Assembly (NCBI GenBank): GCA_017503065.1
Contig: JAFVTT010000024.1
Location: 1-64,000 of the forward strand
Reading direction: 5' to 3'
Length of the DNA: 64,000 nt
From: Bacteroidaceae bacterium
GTDB taxonomy: Bacteria; Bacteroidota; Bacteroidia; Bacteroidales; Bacteroidaceae
Below, one piece after another: positions 16,970 to 25,204 of the stretch (positions are counted from its first letter, which is position 1; each line of letters begins with the position of its first letter). A program made the translations under genes and the position numbers. The notes below the pieces were generated by a model that saw nothing but the letters and a program-made list of their open reading frames with translations, made no database searches and was not told the DNA's origin.

Positions 16970-17153
16970 TTATATCATCAACATTATCCGTCCCTCTGCC
17001 TTTGTGAAAGTATCGGGGAAGCGACAGATTACCGCATAAACCTGATTGGAAGTAACGGGTTGTCCATCCTTGCGTATATGCAAACGTTGGCGGTTTATCA
17101 TTTCCGTAATATAAAGACATTTGGCAGATAAGGGTATATTGTCATACCTTCAT
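16970..17153 (-). CDS. Small protein of 43 residues or a frameshifted 60-residue one
   Basis: From the ATG at 17101 the frame reads MINRQRLHIRKDGQPVTSNQ, then VYAVICRFPDTFTKAEG, and ends at 16970. In the same frame the upstream codons read YDNIPLSAKCLYITE, which also looks protein-like; a start ATG at 17153 would reach it only if one G near 17147 were removed. It probably is, or was, a small conserved Bacteroidetes protein co-transcribed with the nuclease gene that begins 13 bases downstream. Function unknown. Confidence 0.4.
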
Positions 17154-17179
17154 ATTTTTATGATACAACTTGTTGGGAG

Positions 17180-18076
17180 TTAGATTAAAAGTGCCCTTAT
17201 ACGTGCCTCCACCACGCTCTGCTTGACGCCAAAACGGGGCGAAATTAGCATATCCTTGGGTGCGGACGAGGCAAAACGCTCTATGCGGATGCCGCCTCTG
17301 AGCCTTTGCACGAAATCGGCCACAAGTTGGGCATAGGTGTCCAGGGTGAAGGAGAGGAAATCCTCCTTCCGCTCTTCCCACTCCCTTGCCATGCGGGTGC
17401 CGCGCAATATCTGCAACTGGTGGATTTTCAGGGATGCCACGGGCAAGGCGTTCAGGATGTCTGCCTCGGCAAGGATGTCGTCCCTGTCTTCGCCGGGAAG
17501 GCCGAACATGAGGTGCACCGTCACGGGGAGGTCATATTTATGGCAAAGGCGTATGGCATCCACGGATTGGCGCGAGGTGTGCCCGCGGTTCACACGTGCA
17601 AGGGTACGGTCGTGGAAGGTCTCGCATCCCAATTCTATCGCCACGGAATAACCTCTCTCGCGGATGGATACCAGAAGGGCAAGCACATCGTCGTCTATGC
17701 AATCGGGCCTTGTTGCCACCACCAGGCCCACCACATCCTCCACGGCAAGGGCCTCATCGTAGCGCCGGCGCAGGATCTCCAACGGGGCATAGGTGGAACT
17801 GTATGCCTGGAAGTAGGCAAGGTACTGCATCCTCGGGTACTTGCCCTCGAAGAACTTCTTTCCTGCCTCCATCTGCTCCGTGATGGTGGAATGTCTGCGG
17901 CAATATGCGGGATTGAACGACTCGCACAGGCAGAACGTGCATCCTCCCTGCCCCACCCTGCCGTCGCGGTTGGGACAGGAAAAGCCTCCGTCCAGCATTA
18001 TCTTCTGCAACTTCACCTCCGGGCGCCTTTCCATATCACGGCTATTGTACGGCAACACTGTCGGGAGATACGGCAA
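17180..18076 (-). CDS. Radical SAM protein, YhcC family
   Basis: 298 residues. Cys34, Cys46 and Cys49 in FSCPNRDGRVGQGGCTFC bind the [4Fe-4S] cluster that cleaves S-adenosylmethionine. ELGCETFHDRTLARVNRGH (158-176) and VHLMFGLPGE (about 195-204) are typical of the YhcC/TIGR01212 group, which is distantly related to the Elp3-type radical SAM enzymes. The physiological substrate is not known. The start overlaps the 3' end of the DHHW gene by 35 bases, so it is the last gene of the MBOAT-DHHW operon. Confidence 0.85.
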   Translation of the reverse strand: MPYLPTVLPYNSRDMERRPEVKLQKIMLDGGFSCPNRDGRVGQGGCTFCLCESFNPAYCRRHSTITEQMEAGKKFFEGKYPRMQYLAYFQAYSSTYAPLEILRRRYDEALAVEDVVGLVVATRPDCIDDDVLALLVSIRERGYSVAIELGCETFHDRTLARVNRGHTSRQSVDAIRLCHKYDLPVTVHLMFGLPGEDRDDILAEADILNALPVASLKIHQLQILRGTRMAREWEERKEDFLSFTLDTYAQLVADFVQRLRGGIRIERFASSAPKDMLISPRFGVKQSVVEARIRALLI

Positions 18077-19616
18077 CCGGCTCCACGCTCCCGGTCACGC
18101 TGGGGGCAGCCTCCGCACTTGCGGTACTATCGGCAGGAGTTTCCCTTTCGGGTTCGTCTGCCAGAGGCACCGAGTCCCTCTTCTGCGGAGCGATGGTATC
18201 CGTCTTCACGTCCAGAGTGTCCTTCTGCCTGTTCTTGAAGAAGGCGGTACTGGGGTTCTCGCGGCAACCCTCGCTCATGGTCAGGAAGAACTCGTAGGCA
18301 CGATAACGGCTTCCGCATGCCTGGAAGATGTTGTTGGCAAAGAGGATGTCGGTTATCTTGTGCTCGCGCACATATTCCTTCATGTTGTGGGTGAAGTAGC
18401 GGCCGTCTATAACGTGTATCTCCTCGAAGGAGTAGAACAGATAGCCGGGCAGGGCATTGCCGTAACTGTCCTTCAGGATAATGAGCCTGCGGCCGTTGCC
18501 TACGTTGGTGCGCACCTGTGTCAACTTGGTGTCTCCTCCCATGAAAGTGCTGTATGCCAGGGAACTGCCGTCCTTGAACTTCTTGAAGAACTCGTCCTTG
18601 TGCGGACGGCCAACGGAGATGACCTGATAGTCCTCGTCCACCTGATACTGCTCGAACGTGGTTTCGTACACGGCCTTCATGGGTTTGTAGTAGATGAAGT
18701 CCTCGGGGGCTTTCTTCACGGCTATGTCCTTGGAGTATCCATACATGGAACCCACGAAGCGGAATACCGTATCCGGCTGGTAATACCCCGGTTCGTCCAG
18801 GTCGTGGAAAGGCACGTCCGCCACCTCGGCAAACTTTCTGGCGGCATAGTATGCCCCGAGGGGCGACCAGTGGTGGTCGGTCCGCAGATAGATGTCCTCA
18901 CCGGCATGTTCGCCAAGCACCGTGTAGACATCCACGGCATGCACGGCAGAATCCAGATGGGTGTATATGTTGCGTATGGTGGCCGACTGGTCCTTGCTCA
19001 TCTTCTGCACCTTCTCGGGCATGTAGAACGCCGCGGCAGAGGGCACTATCATGCAATAGATGTTCACGCCGGGGAAGGTTTCACGGTACTTGTTGCACAC
19101 GTTGGCATAGGGGGTTCCGGCCTTGGCGCTTCCCCCGTAGCACATGAGGGCACGCACGTTCTCGCCGCGCCCTATTATCACTATGCCGGCATTGGAGACC
19201 TTGGCCTTCTCGTCGGCCGTAAGTTTGTTGACGTATCCGCCAGGATTGCGTCCGTCGTTTTGGGCAACAGATTTCTCTGCCTCCTCCATGCCCTCGCCCT
19301 CGGCAAAGTCGGCAAGTCCATCGGTGGAGGCATGGTAGGTGACATGGTCGTCTCCCACCCTCAGCACTGTCCAGTCCTCCACTGTCATGGAGAAGGCCAT
19401 GAACCTGTCGCGGAAAGGCTGTGTATCGGAGAACCACTTGCCTATCGCCTCGGCATAGTCGCCGCTCCAGAGGCTGTCCAGAGTGAAGGCGGGGAAGGTG
19501 GCAAGGTCGCGCTTCTCCAACTCGGAATAGCGCGGACGCGGGAAGGTGTCGAACACCAAGGCAAAGGCCGCAAAGACGATGCCAACGAGTGCCAGGTATA
19601 TCTTGTCATGCTTCAT
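18042..19616 (-). CDS. DHHW-family AlgX/AlgJ-like protein, partner of MBOAT acyltransferase
   Basis: 524 residues with an N-terminal membrane anchor or signal (7-22). The family signature RTDHHWSPLGAYYA is at 245-258, and ILKDSYGNALPGYLF is near 365-380, as in SGNH-like enzymes of the alginate acetylation group. The last 60 residues are a Ser/Thr/Pro/Glu linker. In related pairs the MBOAT protein brings an acyl group through the inner membrane and the AlgX/AlgJ-like partner moves it onto a polysaccharide outside. It begins 15 bases after the MBOAT gene ends. The glycan modified is unknown, and no polysaccharide genes are nearby. Confidence 0.85.
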   Translation of the reverse strand: MKHDKIYLALVGIVFAAFALVFDTFPRPRYSELEKRDLATFPAFTLDSLWSGDYAEAIGKWFSDTQPFRDRFMAFSMTVEDWTVLRVGDDHVTYHASTDGLADFAEGEGMEEAEKSVAQNDGRNPGGYVNKLTADEKAKVSNAGIVIIGRGENVRALMCYGGSAKAGTPYANVCNKYRETFPGVNIYCMIVPSAAAFYMPEKVQKMSKDQSATIRNIYTHLDSAVHAVDVYTVLGEHAGEDIYLRTDHHWSPLGAYYAARKFAEVADVPFHDLDEPGYYQPDTVFRFVGSMYGYSKDIAVKKAPEDFIYYKPMKAVYETTFEQYQVDEDYQVISVGRPHKDEFFKKFKDGSSLAYSTFMGGDTKLTQVRTNVGNGRRLIILKDSYGNALPGYLFYSFEEIHVIDGRYFTHNMKEYVREHKITDILFANNIFQACGSRYRAYEFFLTMSEGCRENPSTAFFKNRQKDTLDVKTDTIAPQKRDSVPLADEPERETPADSTASAEAAPSVTGSVEPVAVSPDSVAVQ

Positions 19617-19631
19617 TGTTGCCTCGGGGGG

Positions 19632-21125
19632 TTAGAATCGTGTATAGATGAACGGATTGTTTGTCTCGCCTACAAGCAGCGCCACGCTGAGCACCATGAT
19701 TGCCACGGAGAGCACAGTACGGCTCAGGAACACCACGTTCCTGGTGACGGTGCTGCCCTCGCCTGCCACACGGACAAGGTGCCCGTAGCACCATTCCCTG
19801 ACGGGCATGCAGAAGAGGATTGCCACCACCCACAACCAGAAGTGGTCGGTTATGGCGCTTACGCTGACATACGAGTGGAGTTCCTCCGCTCCGCCGAATG
19901 CCTTCACGAAGAACTCCTTCATCTGGCCGAAGTCGGTAAAGTAGAACAGGCCTCGTCCCAGGGTGACAAGTCCCATGGCATAGAGGTGCAGGAAGGGCGA
20001 GGGGATGAAGTCCATCACCTTGCGGTATCGGGGACGTCCCTTGTGGTCGGGGGTGGGCAGAGGTTTGCCCACGTTCTTCATGAGGGTGTATTTCTCGAAC
20101 AGGAGGATGATGCCGAAGTAGAGGCCCCAACATGCAAAGTTCCAACTGGCACCGTGCCAGAAACCGGTCAGGAACCACGTGGCCAGGATGTTGAACCACT
20201 GGTGCCGGCGGTTACCGCCCAAAGGTATGTAGACATAGTCGCGGAAGAAACTTCCCAGGGAGATATGCCAACGGTGCCAGAAGTCGGTGATGGAGTTACA
20301 GCAGTACGGGTGTCGGAAGTTCTCGTTGAAGTGGAACCCGAGGCAACGACCTATGCCTATGGCCATGTCGGAATAGCCGGAGAAGTCAAAGTAGACCTGC
20401 AGGGAGTATGCCAGTATGCCTATCCAGGCACCCGTGGTGGTGCATCCGTCGAAGCCGTTCACCAGGAACTGTTCCGCCACGATACTCATCTGGTTGGCAA
20501 TGATAACCTTCTTGCCCAAGCCGTAGATGAAGCGGAATACTCCGTCGGCCACGTCGCTCATCTTCACCTCACGCCCGTTTATCTCCTCGGCAATGGTGCC
20601 GTAGCGCACGATAGGGCCGGCAATGAGTTGGGGGAACATGCTTATGTAGAGCAGGAGGTCCATGAAGCGCCTCTGGGCAGGGCTTTCCTTCTTATAAACA
20701 TCTATCAGATAGGATATGCTCTGGAAGATGTAGAAACTGATGCCTATGGGCAGGGCTATCCTGGGGTCGGGCACGGGTATGCCAATCATGGTAAGGGTAG
20801 TTGCCGTAAGCGAGGCGTACTTGAATACGCCCAGTGCCAGCACGTTGGTGATGACGCCTATGTTCAGTGCCAGTTTCCGGTGCGAGGATTGCGTGTCTAT
20901 GAACTTGCCTATGTGGAAGTTGACGAACACCAGTGCGAACATCAGGAACACATACACCGGTTCGCCCCATGCATAGAAGAGCAGGGAGAAGAGCACAAGG
21001 CAGGCATTGCGGCACCTGTGCGAGGAGAGCCACTTCCTGTCCACGTATGCGGCAAGCATATAGAAGAGGAAGAATGCCGGCAGGAAGACAAAGAGAAAGA
21101 ATAAATCCGAGAATACCATTGCCAA
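19632..21125 (-). CDS. MBOAT-family O-acyltransferase (AlgI/DltB-like)
   Basis: 497 residues with about eleven membrane helices. Conserved segments are PQLIAGPIVRY (165-175), DFSGYSDMAIGIG (247-259), DFWHRWHISL (281-290) and GFWHGASWNF (321-330) with the catalytic His324. It transfers an acyl group, usually acetyl, across the inner membrane to an outside acceptor. It is the first gene of a three-gene operon with the DHHW protein and the radical SAM protein. No TAnnTTTG box is seen just upstream, where repeat-rich DNA begins. Confidence 0.88.
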   Translation of the reverse strand: MAMVFSDLFFLFVFLPAFFLFYMLAAYVDRKWLSSHRCRNACLVLFSLLFYAWGEPVYVFLMFALVFVNFHIGKFIDTQSSHRKLALNIGVITNVLALGVFKYASLTATTLTMIGIPVPDPRIALPIGISFYIFQSISYLIDVYKKESPAQRRFMDLLLYISMFPQLIAGPIVRYGTIAEEINGREVKMSDVADGVFRFIYGLGKKVIIANQMSIVAEQFLVNGFDGCTTTGAWIGILAYSLQVYFDFSGYSDMAIGIGRCLGFHFNENFRHPYCCNSITDFWHRWHISLGSFFRDYVYIPLGGNRRHQWFNILATWFLTGFWHGASWNFACWGLYFGIILLFEKYTLMKNVGKPLPTPDHKGRPRYRKVMDFIPSPFLHLYAMGLVTLGRGLFYFTDFGQMKEFFVKAFGGAEELHSYVSVSAITDHFWLWVVAILFCMPVREWCYGHLVRVAGEGSTVTRNVVFLSRTVLSVAIMVLSVALLVGETNNPFIYTRF

Positions 21126-21213
21126 TCACAAACGTTAATTACTCATCTGCCTACTCGTAGATTTGACTTTAGCCCCTTCGGGCGTCGACCTTCGGTTCCG
21201 TTTTCTGTTTTCA

Positions 21214-21375
21214 CCTTTCCGTTTTCAGTTTACTTTGTCCCCCTAAGATAGGGGGACGAGCGAAGCGGAGGGGGTATGTTAGTTTTTCTGTTTCCTGTTT
21301 TGTCATACCCCTCTGCCCTGCGGGCACCTCCCCTGTCTCAGGGGAGGAAAGCGGAGGGGGTATGTTAGTTTTCAG
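21214..21375. repeat. GC-rich hairpin repeats between two genes
   Basis: Two inverted pairs of the form CCCCCT...AGGGGG lie at about 21239-21260 and 21331-21350. They are joined by copies of GGAGGGGGTATGTTAG and by pyrimidine-rich runs of GTTTTC words. Related blocks occur at 44070-44450 and 60735-60760. Together with the element at 21400-21485 they fill the 400 bases between the convergently separated MBOAT and antiporter genes; no gene is visible. Confidence 0.55.
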
Positions 21376-21399
21376 TTTCCCGTGTTCACCTCTCCCTCC

Positions 21400-21485
21400 C
21401 TCACAGGGCGAGCGAGGTCTTCAGAAGAAGCACTGAATGTGCTTCTGTGCCTCGTGAGGGGAGCAATCCCCATTGCGACGCGAGG
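21400..21485. repeat. Structured repeat element, copy 1
   Basis: Contains the perfect 8 bp hairpin AGAAGCAC-TGAAT-GTGCTTCT (21426-21446), preceded by AGGGCGA..GAGG and followed by TGAGGGGAGCAATCCCC and ATTGCGAC. The same layout is found at 44205-44280, where the stem has two compensated base-pair changes. It lies at the 3' side of the antiporter gene. Confidence 0.6.
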
Positions 21486-21528
21486 ACTGGTCGGGGTGGG
21501 TCCTTCCGTTTTCACATTTCCGTTTCCC

Positions 21529-22983
21529 TCACTCTTCCCTCTTGTTCTCGGAGATGTACAGGAGTTTGTCTCCCACCTTCAATTCCATGCGTCCGTTGGG
21601 AATCATGAACTCGGAGCCACGCTTCACGAGCATCACCAGAGTGCCGGGGGCGATGTTCATGTCCATCAGGCGGTTTCCGTCCTCAAGCATCTCGGGGGTG
21701 AGGGTAACGTCGGTCAACTGGCTGTCTATCTCCTCGGGAATCTCCACGCCGAACTCGTTGCCCTCCTTCTCCTCGGGGAGGTCAAGGCTGAGCCACTTTG
21801 CCACGGGGGCGATGGTCATGCCCTGGAAAATCAGGGACAGGAGGGTGATGAAGAACACTATGTTGAAGATGACCTGCGAACCTGGAATCTCGGACACCAC
21901 GGGATAGGTGGCGAAGATGATGGGCACGGCACCGCGGAGGCCCACCCAGGAGACGAAGCACTTGGCCTTGAAGGTCATCTGGCGGAAGGGCAGGAGGCAT
22001 AGCATTACGGTGAGCGGACGTGCCACGAACATCATGAAGAGGCCTATGAGCATGGCGCAGACGGAGACTCCAAGCATCTCGTGGGGGTTGACCAGAAGAC
22101 CCAGAGAAAGGAACATCACTATCTGGCTGAACCATGTGAGGCCGTTCATGAAGGTGTTTATCTCCTTGCGGAAGACGAGCCGTGCATTGCCCACGATAAC
22201 GCCCAGGATGTACACGGCCAGATAGCCGTTGCCATGGAGCAGGTCGGTGATGGTGAAGGTGATGAACACAAGGCTCAGCAACAGGATGGGATACAGGGAA
22301 CTGTTGGAGAGGTTCACCTTATTTATAAGCCATACGGCCAGACGTCCGAAGGCATAACCCATTACACCACCCACGAAGAACTGGACAAGGAGGTCCTTGA
22401 CCAAAAGCCCAAGGTCGAAACCGCTATCGCTGACAATTACCTGGATGAGGGCTATGGTGAGCATGTATGCCATGGGGTCGTTACTACCGCTCTCCAACTC
22501 CAGCATGGGCTTGAGGTTCTCCTTCAGGTTCATCCTCTGCGAACGGAGCAGGTTAAAGACGGATGCCGAGTCGGTAGAGGACATTGTGGCAGCCAGCAGA
22601 AGGCTCGTCAGTATGGGCATGGCTATGTTCATGGACGAAAATCCGGAAAGCCAGAAGATGAAGCCGCCCGTGAGCAGGGTGGTGAGCAGCACGCCCACGG
22701 TGGAGAGTATCATACCCTGTGCCATGACGGGCTTTATGTCGCGCAACTTGGTGTCCATACCACCGGTGAACAGAATGATGCTCAGGGCTATCATACCTAT
22801 GAACTGGGCATCCTTGGCACTGTTGAACTCAAGACCGAGACCGTCGGTGCCGAAGCCCATGCCCACGAGCAGGAACAACAACAAGGTGGGGATACCGAAG
22901 CGGTAGCCGGTCTTACTGATCATAATGGCGCAGAATATCAGTATCGCGCCTATCAACAGGATGTTTTCTGCGGTAAATATCAT
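21529..22983 (-). CDS. K+/H+ antiporter, CPA1/NhaP2 type
   Basis: 484 residues: twelve or so membrane helices (5-395) and a cytosolic TrkA_C-like regulatory domain (about 405-480). SSTDSASVFNLLRSQ (135-149) and ELESGSNDPMAYML (161-174) hold the acidic ion-binding residues of cation/proton antiporters, and WVGLRGAVPI is near 350. It exchanges potassium (possibly other monovalent cations) for protons at the inner membrane. Monocistronic; its promoter box is at 23018-23025, back to back with that of the nucleosidase gene. Confidence 0.88.
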   Translation of the reverse strand: MIFTAENILLIGAILIFCAIMISKTGYRFGIPTLLLFLLVGMGFGTDGLGLEFNSAKDAQFIGMIALSIILFTGGMDTKLRDIKPVMAQGMILSTVGVLLTTLLTGGFIFWLSGFSSMNIAMPILTSLLLAATMSSTDSASVFNLLRSQRMNLKENLKPMLELESGSNDPMAYMLTIALIQVIVSDSGFDLGLLVKDLLVQFFVGGVMGYAFGRLAVWLINKVNLSNSSLYPILLLSLVFITFTITDLLHGNGYLAVYILGVIVGNARLVFRKEINTFMNGLTWFSQIVMFLSLGLLVNPHEMLGVSVCAMLIGLFMMFVARPLTVMLCLLPFRQMTFKAKCFVSWVGLRGAVPIIFATYPVVSEIPGSQVIFNIVFFITLLSLIFQGMTIAPVAKWLSLDLPEEKEGNEFGVEIPEEIDSQLTDVTLTPEMLEDGNRLMDMNIAPGTLVMLVKRGSEFMIPNGRMELKVGDKLLYISENKREE

Positions 22984-23017
22984 ATCGTATTGGTTATGAT
23001 TTCCGGATAAACGGATA

Positions 23018-23025
23018 CAAAGGTA
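23018..23025 (-). promoter_or_regulatory. Promoter -7 box of the antiporter gene
   Basis: TACCTTTG on the minus strand, about 35 bases upstream of the ATG at 22983. Confidence 0.6.
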
Positions 23026-23068
23026 CTATTTTTCCGCCAAAGTACACCTATTTTATAATATCTTTTCA

Positions 23069-23076
23069 TAACTTTG
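23069..23076 (+). promoter_or_regulatory. Promoter -7 box of the MTA/SAH nucleosidase gene
   Basis: TAACTTTG, 38 bases upstream of the ATG at 23114; divergent from the antiporter promoter. Confidence 0.6.
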
Positions 23077-23113
23077 CAAGAAAGATTAACACAGGCATAC
23101 AAACACAACGAAC

Positions 23114-23836
23114 ATGAATATTCTCTACATCATAGCCATGCAGGCAGAAGCCCAGCCTTTCATCGACCACTACGGGGTTCAGGAGGTGAAGGATTTCTTC
23201 GCTCCGTTGCCTTGCAAACTTTATCAGACAAGCATCAAGGGCGCCAACGGAGAAACCTCCACGCTAAGTGTGGTGCTCAACGGGCAGCAGCACGGAAGCG
23301 ACCTGGTAGGATGCGAGGCGGCCTCCATGGCCACACTGGCCGCCATAGAGCGCCTGCACCCGGATCTGGTCATAAACAGCGGCACGTGCGGAGGCTTCCA
23401 ATCCAGGGGGGCGGACATAGCCAAGGTGTACATAGGCAATGCATGCATGTTCCACGACCGCCGTGTTCCGGGCGACGACCAGTGGGGCACACAGGCCTTG
23501 GGCAACTATCCCGTGTGGGAAGGGGCGGAGGCTCTTGCCGGGCAGTTGCATCTGCCCATGGGCAAGGTGACGACAGGTTCATCGCTGGACATGCAACCCT
23601 GCGACCTCAAGATAATACAGGAAAACGGGGGCGAACTGAAGGACATGGAGGGAGCGGCCGTTGCCTTCGTGTGCTCGCTCATGGCCACGCCCATACTCTT
23701 CGTGAAGAGCGTCACCGACCTTTGCGATAGCGGTGCGGAGACATTCGAGGAGTTCTCGCGCAATCTGGCCAAAGCCAGCCAGGCATTGAAGGAGACAAAT
23801 ATCAGAGTAATCGACCACCTGACCAATGCCGTTTGA
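23114..23836 (+). CDS. mtn: 5'-methylthioadenosine/S-adenosylhomocysteine nucleosidase
   Basis: 240 residues, purine-nucleoside-phosphorylase fold. IAMQAEAQPF (7-16) carries the family acidic residue, NSGTCGGF is near 89-96, KDMEGAAVAFV (about 176-186) holds the Met-Glu pair that binds ribose, and KSVTDL (about 197-202) has the catalytic Asp. It splits MTA and SAH to adenine plus methylthioribose or S-ribosylhomocysteine, recycling by-products of SAM use. Cytoplasmic. The last codons already belong to an intergenic repeat array. Confidence 0.88.
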   Translation: MNILYIIAMQAEAQPFIDHYGVQEVKDFFAPLPCKLYQTSIKGANGETSTLSVVLNGQQHGSDLVGCEAASMATLAAIERLHPDLVINSGTCGGFQSRGADIAKVYIGNACMFHDRRVPGDDQWGTQALGNYPVWEGAEALAGQLHLPMGKVTTGSSLDMQPCDLKIIQENGGELKDMEGAAVAFVCSLMATPILFVKSVTDLCDSGAETFEEFSRNLAKASQALKETNIRVIDHLTNAV

Positions 23837-23975
23837 GGTATCCACGCAATGCCGTTTGAGAAGCCTCTGCAATGCCCGTGAAAACGCGTCCCGTTGCGAG
23901 GGGCATCGCAACGTATTGTGAGAGCCTTGACAACGTATTGTGAGAGCCTTGACAACGTATTGTGTCGCCCCTCGC
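23824..23975. repeat. Degenerate tandem array with 22-23 bp period
   Basis: CAATGCCGTTTGAG starts at 23824 and 23847, and a diverged copy at 23870 (23 bp steps). CAACGTATTGTGAGAGCC starts at 23909 and 23931, and a partial copy at 23953 (22 bp steps). Both units share the pattern CAA.G....TGAGA.GCCT. The array begins inside the last codons of the nucleosidase gene and ends before the small TPR-like gene. Confidence 0.75.
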
Positions 23976-24032
23976 GTCGGGAGGCGATAATCCACACATA
24001 GTATCAACACAAAAACAGAACAAGACAGGTAT

Positions 24033-24236
24033 ATGGAAAAGCACATGATCATGGCCATGATAGCCGCCATGGACGAAGAACTGGAGAAGGGAGGACCTAA
24101 CGCCAACATACTGAAGGAACGTGGCCGGTTGAAGATGCTGGCAGGCGACAAGAAGGGGGCCATGGAGGACCTCCGCCAGGCGGTAAGCCTCGACCCGTCC
24201 ATCGTGGACAACATCACCGGCGAGTTCAAGAAATAA
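24033..24236 (+). CDS. Small TPR-like protein
   Basis: 67 residues, mostly helical. NANILKERGRLKMLAGD followed by KKGAMEDLRQAVSLDP is one tetratricopeptide-like hairpin; the start MEKHMIMAMIAAMDEELEKG forms a preceding helix. A single TPR motif normally packs on a partner protein. The start codon at 24033 follows an A-rich stretch (AACACAAAAACAGAACAAG). Function unknown; it lies between the nucleosidase gene and the aromatic operon, and is probably transcribed separately. Confidence 0.6.
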   Translation: MEKHMIMAMIAAMDEELEKGGPNANILKERGRLKMLAGDKKGAMEDLRQAVSLDPSIVDNITGEFKK

Positions 24237-24245
24237 TGGTCTATA

Positions 24246-24287
24246 TTCTACCTTAATGCGTAATATCTATCTTTTTTAATGGTAGAA
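24246..24287 (+). terminator. Inverted repeat between the small TPR gene and pheA
   Basis: TTCTACC (24246-24252) pairs with GGTAGAA (24281-24287) around an AT-rich loop containing CTTTTTT. It may end the upstream transcript; it lies just before the pheA promoter. Confidence 0.4.
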
Positions 24288-24312
24288 ACATGCGCATACT
24301 ACCAAAAATATA

Positions 24313-24320
24313 TACCTTTG
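24313..24320 (+). promoter_or_regulatory. Promoter -7 box of the aromatic amino-acid operon
   Basis: TACCTTTG ends only 8 bases before the ATG at 24329. If transcription starts 4-8 bases after the box, as is usual in Bacteroidetes, the pheA mRNA has almost no 5' leader. Confidence 0.6.
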
Positions 24321-24328
24321 CCAATACA

Positions 24329-25174
24329 ATGAGAAAACAAGTAGCCATACAAGGAATAAGGGGATGCTTCCACGACATCGCCTCGCACCGCTTCTTTCAG
24401 GGCGAGGAACTCGACCTCGTGCAATGCAGCAACTTCGAGGAGGTCTTCCTTGCCATGAAGCAGAACCCCGACATGATAGCGCTGGTGGCCATAGAGAACA
24501 CCATAGCGGGTTCGCTCCTGCACAACTATGAACTGTTGCGCGATTCGGGCCTTACCATCATAGGTGAGCACAAATTGCGCATCCAGCATAGCATTATGTG
24601 CTTGCCGGAGGACAACATGGAGGACATCACCGAGGTGAACTCGCACCCCGTGGCACTGATGCAGTGCCGTGCCTTCCTGGAGTCAATGCAGGGCGTCAAG
24701 GTGGTGGAGGCCGACGACACGGCCAGCGCGGCGGCAAAGATAAGCAGGGAGAACCTGCGCGGACATGCCGCCATCTGCCACAAGGACGTGGCCAAGATAT
24801 ACGGGCTCAAGGTACTGAAGGATGGCATAGAGACAAACAAGCACAACTTCACACGTTTCCTGGTGCTCGCCAGCATAGCAAGGGCGGGAAAGTTGCGCGA
24901 CGTGAACCTGTCCAACAAGGCAAGCCTGGCCTTCACCCTTCCGCACGAGGAGGGCTCGCTCTCGGCCATACTCTCCGTCCTGTCGTTCTACAAACTGAAC
25001 CTCACCAAGATACAGTCCCTGCCCATCATAGGCAAGGAGTGGCAATACATGTTCTACGTAGATGTCTGCTTCAACGACATCCAACGCCTGCACCAGGCCA
25101 TCAATGCCATCGCTCCCCTCACCCAGGAACTTCAGACCTTGGGCATCTACCGCGAGGGGGAGCAGACAATATAA
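24329..25174 (+). CDS. pheA: Prephenate dehydratase
   Basis: 281 residues. It converts prephenate to phenylpyruvate, the committed step to phenylalanine. AIQGIRGCFHDIA opens the catalytic domain, IENTIAGSLLHNYELL (about 55-70) and NKHNFTRFLVL (TRF motif, near 168-178) are catalytic-domain blocks, and SLAFTLPHEEGSLSAILSVL begins the ACT domain that binds phenylalanine for feedback control (with QSLP in place of the common ESRP). The start at 24329 is used because the conserved fold begins immediately after it. First gene of the aromatic operon. Confidence 0.9.
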   Translation: MRKQVAIQGIRGCFHDIASHRFFQGEELDLVQCSNFEEVFLAMKQNPDMIALVAIENTIAGSLLHNYELLRDSGLTIIGEHKLRIQHSIMCLPEDNMEDITEVNSHPVALMQCRAFLESMQGVKVVEADDTASAAAKISRENLRGHAAICHKDVAKIYGLKVLKDGIETNKHNFTRFLVLASIARAGKLRDVNLSNKASLAFTLPHEEGSLSAILSVLSFYKLNLTKIQSLPIIGKEWQYMFYVDVCFNDIQRLHQAINAIAPLTQELQTLGIYREGEQTI

Positions 25175-25204
25175 CCCAAACATCCGGAACACACAAGCAC
25201 TACA

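Noticed and set aside
17841..21104. A 1,087-codon open frame on the plus strand across three genes
   Set aside because: It runs antisense to the MBOAT, DHHW and YhcC genes, is dominated by His, Gly, Val and Glu in the pattern produced by reading GC-rich codons backwards, and has no domain or ribosome site. The minus-strand genes have clear motifs.
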